Below are positions 55,805 to 64,000 of a stretch of 64,000 nucleotides of DNA, in pieces. The position numbers and the translations under genes are program-made. Below the pieces are notes generated by a model. That model searched no databases, was not told where the DNA came from, and saw only the letters and a program-made list of their open reading frames with translations. Where the stretch lies: contig NTMA01000078.1 in the NCBI GenBank assembly GCA_002917075.1, positions 8,874 to 72,873 of the forward strand. The letters are read 5' to 3'. Every line of letters begins with the position of its first letter. Positions within the stretch are counted from its first letter, which is position 1. This DNA comes from Hawksworthiomyces lignivorus. Taxonomy: Eukaryota; Ascomycota; Sordariomycetes; Ophiostomatales; Ophiostomataceae.

Positions 55805-58543
55805 ATGGCGTCTCAACTATTATCTGAACCACCCTCACTCATCCGCAGAATCAATATCCCTCTTACACCAACAAGCCCGCCAGGTCTGGTCGAAGCCGAT
55901 ACCGTCGATCCATGGAGCAAATCCGGTAAATATGCGCTTGCGTGGACCTACTTTGCGGTGGCCCTGACGGTCTGTGTTCTTGTCGTGCGTATGTGGCACT
56001 ACTGGCAGGACAAGATTCGACAGGCCATCTACAAGCAAGAAGTCGAGGAGCACTACCACAATCTTTACAGCGCCGAACCGGATTGGGACCAGTCCGCCGC
56101 CACCGCGACAGGCATTCCTGGAGGAAACGGCACACCGGCTACGGCACAGACGTACGGTCAGGCTTCCAACCGTCACTTCTTCCCTGAAGAGGCCAAGCAA
56201 GAGACAGCCTTCCGACCTAAGGCACATTTCTCTTCCATTGGCCCAATAAATGATACACTGGCACTCTTCCGCTGGATATTCTACCGACCCATTCCCGACC
56301 TTGTGATTCGGAAGCACCGCTTCACCTTCTCATCGCTTGCTGTGCTCACATGCGGCTTCATTGCTCTCGCATTTACGGCTCTGTACTGCTTCCTTCCCCA
56401 GCCATTGTACTGGCAGAGCATTCAGTATGGCTCGCCGCCGCTTGCCATCCGGTCAGGCATGATTGCGGTGGCCATGACGCCGTGGATCATTGCAACCAGC
56501 ACCAAGACGAATGTCTTGACTCTAATTACCGGCATCGGCCCCGAGCGCCTAAACGTGCTGCATCGCTGGGCTGGCTATCTGTGCCTCTTTTTGTCGCTCG
56601 TGCACGCCATTCCCTTTTACATCCAGCCCGTGTGGGACGACGGCGGCATGGCCGTCTTCCAGGCGCTCTTTCCGGGCTCTATGATTGTCTACGGCACCGG
56701 CATCGCCTGCCTCGTGCCGCTGATCTGGCTCTGCGTGGCCTCGCTACCCATTATCCGGCGCGTCGCTTACGAGATCTTTGTGATGCTGCACATTCCGGTC
56801 GGCCTGCTCTACGTGGCCCTCCTATTTTGGCACACCAAGAACTTCTTGAGCTCCTGGTCGTATCTGTACGCCACACTCGCCGTCTTTTTCGCCTGCCAGA
56901 TTGTGCGCCTGCGCAATCTCAACTGGTCGCGGCCGTGGCGCATGTCGTTCTTTGTCGGCGACGAGGCCGCCATTACCCTGATGACGGAGAACGCGATCAA
57001 GGTCACGATTCCTACGCAGATGCGGTGGAAGCCCGGACAGTATGTCTATCTCCGCATGCCGGGCATTTCCCTCTTTGAGAACCACCCCTTCACGGTCTCG
57101 TCGCTGTGCAGCGAAGACTTCCCCTCGGCCTATGGCGAGGCATACCGGGACTGCGTGCTGGTATTCCGGCCGTATGGCGGCTTCACGCGGCGCGTGCTCG
57201 AGACGGCCATCGAGAAGGGCCCGTTCCACACGTACCGAGCCTTTTTGGACGGCCCCTACGGCGGCATGCGGCGCGAGCTGGCGGCGTTTGACACGTGCAT
57301 TCTGATCGCGGGCGGCTCCGGCATCACATCGCTCATGTCGCAGCTGCTCAACCTGATCAAGCGCATGCGCGACGGCAAGGCCATCACCAAGAAGATCGTC
57401 GTGGTGTGGGCGCTGAAGCGGCTCGAGGCCATGGACTGGTTCCGCGAGGAGCTGCGCATCTGCCGCGAGTCCGCGCCACCCGAGTCCGTCACGTGCAAGT
57501 TCTTCGTGACGTCCGCGACGCGCGCGGACCACCGCAACCAGCACCTGGGCGCGTCGCTGTTCACCAGCGCCGCCGGCGGCGAGGGCGGCCCGGGCATCGG
57601 CGGAGGCATGGGCGCGCACCACCAGCAGCGGGCGCCGCGGCCGCTGAGCAACCTGTTCCACGATCGCCTGGACGGGTTTGTGGCGGGCATCGCGTCGAAG
57701 CGCAATTCGGTCCTGATCGCCGCCGAGGCGCAGGGCGACCCGGAGCGCGAGCGCGAGCTGCGGGCCGAAGACGAGGACCGCATCACGGCTCTGCCGCAGC
57801 AGAAGTACCTGCAGCCGTACCAGCAGCCGCCGCTGCCTCCGCCGCCGCCGCTGCCGTCGCACATGTCCATGTCACCGGAAGATTCGCTGCGCCAGCTCGA
57901 GGGCCGCGGCGACGAGAAGAACGCGGTGGCAGCCGGCGCCGGCGCGGCGGCCAGCGACGGCTCGTTCCACTTTACTCCGCACGCACGGCCCGACGCCCCG
58001 CACTTCAACCTGGTGCCGCCGTCGGCGATGAAGAAGGCGATCGAGGCCGGCGCCGTCGAAGTGGACGACCACCAGCAACAGCAGGAAGAAGACGGCTTCG
58101 ACAGAAAAGCCGACCACACCGGCATGCGCCCTCCAGAGCTGGCCCATCTCCGCACGGACGTCGGCGGCATTCAGGCGCGAACGTCGGGAACTCGGCCAAC
58201 GTCCACGTTTGGGCCGCCGTCCGGGTTCGACTTTGGCTTTGCCGAGACGCCCACGGAGTTCCAAAAGTCGCTGATGCGGTTCGCGTTTCCGGTGCCGCAC
58301 CAGATCGACGGCGGCTGGAGCGTCGAGTACGGCCGGCCGGACTTGGGCTACATGCTGCGGGAGTGGGCTACCGGTGGCATGGACGGCCGCGGCATCCTCG
58401 GCCGCCGGACAGCAGTATTCGTCTGCGGCCCCGCAAGCATGCGGGTGGGCGTAGCCAACACAGTAGCACGGCTACAGGCAGAGATCTGGGGCGACGACAT
58501 GCTGGAAGAGATCTTCCTGCACACCGAGAACTACGCGCTATGA
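55805..58543 (+). CDS. Ferric-chelate reductase-type transmembrane flavocytochrome (FRE family)
   Basis: Intronless, 912 aa from ATG 55805 (MASQLLSEPP). The integral-membrane part (residues about 30-400) has the bis-haem His pairs in RLNVLHRWAGYLCLFLSLVH and VMLHIPVGLLYVALLFWH. The cytosolic part has the FAD-binding HPFTVSSLC, the NADPH-binding LIAGGSGITSLMSQLL, and the terminal VFVCGPASMRVGVANTV. FRE proteins pass electrons from NADPH through FAD and two haems to extracellular Fe3+ or Cu2+ chelates. Between VTCKFFVTSATRADH (about residue 575) and the final strand near residue 820 sits an unusually long Gly/Pro/Gln/His-rich insertion of about 240 residues. The HPFT and CGP motifs favour a ferric reductase over a NOX-type oxidase, but the substrate is not certain. 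Confidence 0.9.
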   Translation: MASQLLSEPPSLIRRINIPLTPTSPPGLVEADTVDPWSKSGKYALAWTYFAVALTVCVLVVRMWHYWQDKIRQAIYKQEVEEHYHNLYSAEPDWDQSAATATGIPGGNGTPATAQTYGQASNRHFFPEEAKQETAFRPKAHFSSIGPINDTLALFRWIFYRPIPDLVIRKHRFTFSSLAVLTCGFIALAFTALYCFLPQPLYWQSIQYGSPPLAIRSGMIAVAMTPWIIATSTKTNVLTLITGIGPERLNVLHRWAGYLCLFLSLVHAIPFYIQPVWDDGGMAVFQALFPGSMIVYGTGIACLVPLIWLCVASLPIIRRVAYEIFVMLHIPVGLLYVALLFWHTKNFLSSWSYLYATLAVFFACQIVRLRNLNWSRPWRMSFFVGDEAAITLMTENAIKVTIPTQMRWKPGQYVYLRMPGISLFENHPFTVSSLCSEDFPSAYGEAYRDCVLVFRPYGGFTRRVLETAIEKGPFHTYRAFLDGPYGGMRRELAAFDTCILIAGGSGITSLMSQLLNLIKRMRDGKAITKKIVVVWALKRLEAMDWFREELRICRESAPPESVTCKFFVTSATRADHRNQHLGASLFTSAAGGEGGPGIGGGMGAHHQQRAPRPLSNLFHDRLDGFVAGIASKRNSVLIAAEAQGDPERERELRAEDEDRITALPQQKYLQPYQQPPLPPPPPLPSHMSMSPEDSLRQLEGRGDEKNAVAAGAGAAASDGSFHFTPHARPDAPHFNLVPPSAMKKAIEAGAVEVDDHQQQQEEDGFDRKADHTGMRPPELAHLRTDVGGIQARTSGTRPTSTFGPPSGFDFGFAETPTEFQKSLMRFAFPVPHQIDGGWSVEYGRPDLGYMLREWATGGMDGRGILGRRTAVFVCGPASMRVGVANTVARLQAEIWGDDMLEEIFLHTENYAL

Positions 58544-59662
58544 GGGCAGCGGCAAAGAAGCGCTCTTCTCTCCTTCTTTTTTTTCCTCCTTTATCCGTAT
58601 ATATATCTCTGCTAATTGGGAAGGCCAAAAGGGCTTCAGTCGTTTCTGGTGTTTTGGAGGTTCATGTCACATATCTATTGTCGTTTGTGTTTTAATATCT
58701 TCCTATGTATTCCAGCTATTTTATGAGAGATACCAATAAAGCTGCTAATCCACAATATCCACTACTGCTCCGTACTTGATAAAATATCCTTGAAGACGAT
58801 GCTCGCTTCTAATGCTAGCGTCATCTCGCCCTATCTTAGACCATGTGTCCAAAACCACACAAACCTGTTGCTGCTTGTACCGAGAACGAGCAGGATTCGT
58901 GTCTTCAGCTGACAAGCCTCTCTGCTCTCTCCTGCAAACAGCAAGCCGGCACCTGCTGCACGCCCTTGCCATGTCATTCTCGGCTGCGCCAATCGCGGAT
59001 CGACAGCGCTGTCGCTGTGCAGTAAAGCAGCATCCGTGGCAGCATTTGCTTTCACTGTAAAGTACCTAACAGACGTATTCCTGCCAGGACCCCACCCCCA
59101 CTTTTCGTTCCCTGTCTCTCATCCCTACGCACGTTATTCCTTCTAATTCCTTTTTTCTTTTTCTTTTTCTTTTTTTTTTTTTTTTTGCCCCTCACGCACC
59201 GCTGCATCCCCAGAGAGAGCCCCTCCTGCATAATGGCTTTTCTTCTCTGCCAGTCCGCTTTTGCCCCGGTCACACGCCAGCCGAGCCGGCCTTAGTCGCG
59301 TAATTACTACTCTATGTATTACTGTTGCTCGCCTTGCATCGGTTGAGAGGTCGACGGCGTCTTGGGAAAATTAGGAAAAGTATCTAAAATTTTTAGAGAA
59401 CAGTCATAGTCCACTTCCTGTTCCAACAACGTCTCGGGTTTCAAACCACTCTTTTTCGGTGAATTGCTGTGACTCAGTCTCGGCTTCGGAGTTCGATCCA
59501 CGATCCCGCTTCTCTTAAAGCTCCTAGATCTTTTTCTTTTCTTCCATCTTCCTACCTTCTGTGACTTTACTTCTCTGTATTCTTCCTACCCAATTGCATA
59601 ATATCCAATTGCATTCAGCTTCTCCCTGGCTCTCCCACGCGGCATTGACCCTTGCAGCCAAC
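58544..59662. other. Intergenic region upstream of LEU4
   Basis: It holds the 3' flank of the reductase gene and the LEU4 promoter. It includes a long T-rich run (59151-59186) and C/T-rich leader sequence until 59662. Short ORFs only. Confidence 0.5.
59151..59186. repeat. T-rich homopolymer tract
   Basis: T6C, T5C, T5C then an uninterrupted run of 16 T; probably a promoter poly(dT) element or slippage tract upstream of LEU4. Confidence 0.85.
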
Positions 59663-61774
59663 ATGCCCATGTAAGTGACAGCTCTCCACTCACCTGGCGC
59701 TCTCTGCTCGATCAAGCATACAAGCATACGTCTTGCTGATTTCGCTGGCTGCTTCCAGGCTCAAAGATCCCTCTCAGAAATACCGGCCGTTTCCGCCAGT
59801 AGACCTGCCCAACCGGCAATGGCCGTCGAAGACGATCACCAAGGCGCCCCGGTGGCTCTCAACCGACTTGCGTGATGGCAACCAAAGCTTGGTAGACCCC
59901 ATGGTGCGTAGCAGAATTTTGTACCAATCAAAGTATGTCTACACAAGATGCAGACCCCGGCTAACCTGCTTAGAACGGCGATGAGAAATGGCAGTACTTC
60001 AAGATGCTTTGCGATCTCGGCTACAAGGAGATCGAGGTTTCCTTCCCCTCCGCATCACAGACGGACTTCGACTTCACACGGCGCTTGATCGAAACTCCCG
60101 GAGCGGTGCCCGATGACGTGTACCTGCAAGTCTTGTCACCGTGTCGCGAAGACCTCATCCGCCGTACCGTCGAGTCGGTCCGTGGCGCCAAGCGTGCCAT
60201 CATCCACATCTACCTCGCCACAAGCGAGTGCTTCCGTCGCATTGTCTTCGGCTTTACCGAGGAGGAGTCTCTGGAGCTAGCAGCTCGCTGCGCCCGTCTG
60301 GTGCGGTCCCTGACCAAGGAGAGCCCGGACCCAGAAGTGCGGGCAACCGAGTGGGCCTTTGAATTCAGCCCCGAGACGTTCTCTGACACCCGCCTGGACT
60401 TCACCGTCCAGGTGTGCGAGGCCGTCAAGGCTGCCTGGGAGCCCACTGTCGAACAGCCCATCATCTTCAACCTGCCTGCTACAGTCGAGATGTCCACGCC
60501 AAACGTCTATGCCGACCAGATCGAGTACTTCTGCCGCAACATCACCGACCGCGACCGCATCTGCGTCTCGCTGCACCCACACAACGACCGCGGCTGTGCC
60601 GTTGCCGCCGCCGAGCTGGCCCAGATGGCTGGTGCAGACCGCGTCGAGGGCTGCCTGTTTGGCAACGGTGAGCGTACCGGCAACGTCGATCTGGTTACGC
60701 TGGCTCTCAACCTGTACACCCAAGGCGTGACGCCGAACATCGATTTCTCAGACCTGAATCGTGTCATTGGCGTTGTTGAAATCTGCAACAAGATTCCCGT
60801 GCACCCTCGCGCTCCGTACGGCGGGTCTCTGGTTGTGTGCGCTTTCAGCGGCTCCCACCAAGATGCGATCAAAAAGGGCTTCCAGGTCCGCGAGAAGAAC
60901 GGCCTCGGAGCCACCGACCACTGGCAGGTTCCGTATCTTCCCCTGGATCCCCACGACATTGGCCGCGACTACCAAGCAGTCATCCGGGTAAACTCGCAGA
61001 GCGGCAAGGGAGGTGCCGCCTGGATCATCCAGCAATACCTCTATCTCGACCTGCCGCGCGGCCTGCAGGTCGATTTCAGCCGCACGGTGCAGAACATGGC
61101 CGAGCAGCGCGGACGCGAGCTGCTGCCGGTCGAAATTACAGAGCTCTTTGAGCGCACGTACTTCCTGCGCGAAAACCCCCACTTTGGCCTGGTGGACTAC
61201 AACATCCTTCCAGACCGGAGCACAAGCCCTGCTCCGCCTGCGCCTGGCCGCACGCAGGACACTAAGAACATGAAGCGGGTGTTTGATGGGGTGCTGCTGG
61301 TCAACGGGCAGGAGCACCACCTGACGGGCCGTGGCACGGGCCCGATTTCGTGCCTGGCGGCGGCCCTGCGGCCGATTATTGGCACCGACCTCGAGGTCCA
61401 CGATTATAAGGAGCACGCCGTGGGCCGCGGCCGTGACGTCCGTGCCGCAACGTACATCGAATGCACAGCCGGCAGCAACCAGAAGGTGTGGGGCGTCGGC
61501 CTCCACGAGGATGTGCTGACGAGCTCTCTGCACGCCATGCTGAGCGCGGCGAGCAACGTAAGGATTCCCTTGTAGCGTTCGTCTCTATCGAATTCTGCCA
61601 CTGACAATAATGCAGTTCCTGTCCAGCCAGCCGAACACGCCGCAGCAGACGCGGCAGCCACCTCAGCGGACGCTGAGCAAAGAGCTAGACTTGAACAGCA
61701 ACGGCGATGCCAGCGGAGCAGCAGCCAAGCCGGATCTGATTCGCGCTCTGGAATCCCAGGCTGATGAGATGTGA
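59663..61774 (+). CDS. LEU4: 2-isopropylmalate synthase (leucine biosynthesis)
   Basis: Four exons are inferred: 59663-59670, 59759-59903, 59974-61557 and 61616-61774, 631 aa. The protein begins [20 protein letters not shown] and carries the HMGL-like barrel: [15 protein letters not shown] (metal and catalytic residues), [34 protein letters not shown] (HxH metal site) and [20 protein letters not shown]. The C-terminal LeuA regulatory domain follows ([32 protein letters not shown]). The enzyme condenses 2-ketoisovalerate with acetyl-CoA and is feedback-inhibited by leucine. Exon 1 has 8 bases; if its intron is retained the frame stops after MPM. No mitochondrial presequence is encoded in this model, so a longer form would need another start upstream. 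The last exon adds a Gln/Ala-rich tail. Confidence 0.95.
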
Positions 61775-63847
61775 ATACTAGAAGAAATCATAACAGTCAA
61801 GTAAAACGTACTATTAGGAGAGGCTGGCGAATGAGCATCAGATCTGGTCAAACAAAAGTGATTTTTGGAATGGTTGGTATATTTGGTGACTTCTTCATAA
61901 CGACACCTTTTTTTTTTTTGTTCAAATTCAGAGCTCTTTTATATGTCTCGCACATGTTAGGAACGGGGGTTCTACAAGATAGAATGAGCACATAGTTGGA
62001 AAGCTTATCACTCTGCTGCCAAAGCAAAGCCAACTGGCCAAATTGAAAGAAACAAGAAATCTTCGAATTAGGAAGTAACGTCAATCATGCCTTATCTCTT
62101 CTGACTGACGGCAAGGAGCCGAAGTCTGCAACTGATAGTTCTGTAAGTGCATATTCACTTCTACGGAATCTAGACGCATGTCGCTTGCCAATCATAGAAA
62201 TTCTAGCGGCACACTGTTAAGGCGAAAAACCGCTAGCACGAGCGCTGTTGGGGCTGGCTCGACCTCAACTGATCCAAAATCGAGGCGGCGCTAGTCACAG
62301 TCTTATTATTACTGTATTCCTCATTTGTGCAAGAGGTAATATTTTCAATTTTTGCGCAGCCGGAACCGTGTGTTCTTCACAGTTTTAAACTGTGTGGGAC
62401 TGCTTCTATGAGCTGCCCGCGACCCCTCCAATAGCCCCACCATCAGAAACAAACAAAACAAACCACACACATACCCTCACGAGACAACAGGTCTCTGCAC
62501 CGTATCTTACATATTGTCTCCTATTCAAGTCCAGGCGAATGTGATCAGGCTGGTCACGAGAACCCAGGCTAGCATATTTCTGAAGGCTACAGCTTCAGAA
62601 TCCAACGAGAGTAGATGGTAGATTGTATTGCCAGAAGAGGGGATTTTGGACAGCCGTGGGGCATTGTTTACAGCTGGCTTCCAACGCGTCTTGCCGTGGT
62701 GATTACCGCCAGCTCTAGTAAAAAGACCTGGTAGAAATAATTTTATACCCCTTTGTCGACTGCTTTTGTCTCCCTTCGTTCTCTGGCCAGGGTATACAAC
62801 AGAGGCGCACCGTGCGAAATTACCACGGGTATAGTGCACAAAGAAGAAACGCATAATACACCGATCCGAGGGTTACCCGCACCGCCAACAACGCACAGTC
62901 AGCACACACACGTTCGCGCAGGCAAGCCCAGCCAACCAAAATTACAGCTCTCTCTTTTAGTACCTTCACTTTTGTAGGTGATGCTGCTTACTTCCGGCCA
63001 CTTGCCTAGCCTGTTCCCCAGGAAGGCAACAGCAGCCCGCAGAGCCCCTTGCACCCGTTCCTTCCTTCACCTAAAATTTTCCCATTCACTCCTCTAGGCA
63101 GGCGTGTTTGCCTCCCTTGCCCTTTCCAGCGCCCGTTCAGCGAGACACCAAGCTCTGCCTTCGTGCCACCGTAGGTATTCTCTTTCTTTACATCATCTAT
63201 TTTACTTTTCAGTGACCAGTTTTGGGTCCTTTCAGCTTGTGCCTTCCATTTCTTCGTTACGAAAAAAAAAAAAAAAAAAAAAGCAACGACATCGAGTAGC
63301 GACAGTTGTCCCTCTCGCTCCTTCTCCTTTTTTTTGCTCTTATTTTGCCAATTAGTTAATGTGATTTGACTTCCCTTATTTAATTTTTTCCCCTTATTTT
63401 ATTTATTATTTTTATTGACTTAATGTGCTATTATTTGTTGTTCTCCCTATATTCCTGCATACCCACTCTGTCAAGCGTTAGCTAGCAGCAGACCAGGGGC
63501 CGAAGGCGACAGGACAGAAAAATAATACCTACGTCTACGGGGAGAGCCTTCAATACGGCATACACACATCCCTTACCTCCTTTCTTCAATCTCGACTTTT
63601 TCTGCTCTTCTTACTTTCTCTCCTGCTTCCCCTCCGGTTTCACATCTTCTCTTCTGGCATCTGGGTTAGCCCCTTCTCCCTTCATTTATTTACTCTTCTT
63701 CAGTCTTTCGCTCAGACTGCTCTCTATTTCAGCTGCCCCTCTCTCATTTTTTTCTATTTCCTTCCAGAAAGAGCACGCCCACCTGTACCTATTTTTCTTC
63801 CTCTCCCCTACGGCAGAGTAGGGAGGAAAACAGCAACAAACGGTACC
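61775..63847. other. Intergenic region, right end
   Basis: 3' flank of LEU4, an AT-rich stretch with short ORFs, then a C/T-rich leader (from about 63100) for the gene starting at 63848. It includes an A-run at 63263-63283. A 109-codon minus-strand ORF (62854-62525) has no supporting feature. Confidence 0.45.
63263..63283. repeat. Poly(A) run
   Basis: Uninterrupted run of about 21 A within the C/T-rich leader of the next gene. Confidence 0.9.
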
Positions 63848-64000
63848 ATGGAGGGAAATTCGGATATCAACACAATCTTGACCAATTCGCTGTCTCCGGG
63901 TATGTCTTTATTCTCACGTGCAATCTAGTTTTTTCTGCTTTCTGCATCATATGTAGTTGTGCCTGCTCAACGTCAACTCGACGGCGACGGGAGATCATCA
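63848..64000 (+). CDS. 5' end of a gene cut by the window edge (importin-beta-like start?)
   Basis: ATG 63848 follows a long C/T-rich leader and opens the frame MEGNSDINTILTNSLSP. It then meets a GTATGT donor at 63900 and a possible acceptor ATGTAG at about 63958. The first 17 residues resemble the N-termini of karyopherin-beta/importin-type proteins (INT.LTNSLSP), but the bases after the acceptor do not clearly continue that pattern. The gene runs off the window; its identity is open. Confidence 0.4.

Noticed and set aside
57295..58695. 466-codon ORF overlapping the ferric reductase
   Set aside because: Arg/Ala/Gly-rich shadow frame of a high-GC coding region; no motif, and it overlaps the clear NADPH-binding domain.
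59460..59520. tRNA-like GTTCGATCC string
   Set aside because: No A-box, acceptor stem or cloverleaf could be formed around it; no other tRNA gene was recognised in the window.
60748..61533. 261-codon minus-strand ORF within LEU4
   Set aside because: Antisense shadow of a highly conserved coding exon.

Overview
The window is nuclear DNA of a filamentous ascomycete, most likely a sordariomycete. Genes carry several short introns (about 50-100 nt, GTRAGT donors, CTRAC-like branch points, YAG acceptors) and long pyrimidine-rich leaders. The gene set includes a Rac-type Rho GTPase, two Zn2Cys6 regulators and a SURF1/SHY1-type assembly factor. The order (Hypocreales-like) is only a guess. Exon limits were read by eye from splice consensus, reading phase and protein-family expectation.

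Housekeeping block I (0.8-34.9 kb), in order: CaCA-type cation/H+ exchanger (+); mitochondrial GatA-type amidase (-); PRP38 splicing factor (-); small one-TM protein (+); SHY1/SURF1 (+), converging on CENP-T (-); Rac1 (+); CMS1 (-); PQ-loop membrane protein (+); Rap/Krev-1-type GTPase (+); His-rich secreted/type I membrane protein (+); NC2-beta/Dr1 (-). Rac1 and the Krev-type gene are preceded by roughly 1.8 and 2.6 kb of C/T-rich leader DNA without a convincing ORF.

Accessory block (about 34.9-55 kb): an apparently orphan promoter/first exon; a divergent pair (SDR reductase, FAD-dependent oxidoreductase); a frame-disrupted gene ending in a Cys4-type zinc ribbon; a secreted beta-lactamase-like hydrolase divergent from a Zn2Cys6 factor; a four-rhodanese-domain protein divergent from a second Zn2Cys6 factor; and a TPR protein with a Cys-rich tail. 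This looks like a small regulated gene cluster without an NRPS/PKS backbone. An AT-rich, gene-poor stretch follows.

Housekeeping block II (55-64 kb): ferric-reductase-type flavocytochrome (+), 2-isopropylmalate synthase LEU4 (+), and the first exon of another gene at the right edge.

The most unusual observations are: an apparent single-nucleotide exon in the PQ-loop gene (position 21993), part of a run of exons of 18, 13, 1, 16 and 11 nt; an internally deleted Tc1/mariner-like element near 24.64-24.92 kb; two places where coding signal switches frame and returns (38.5 kb and 40.0-40.2 kb); and the backbone-less accessory cluster with its rhodanese and Cys-tailed TPR proteins.
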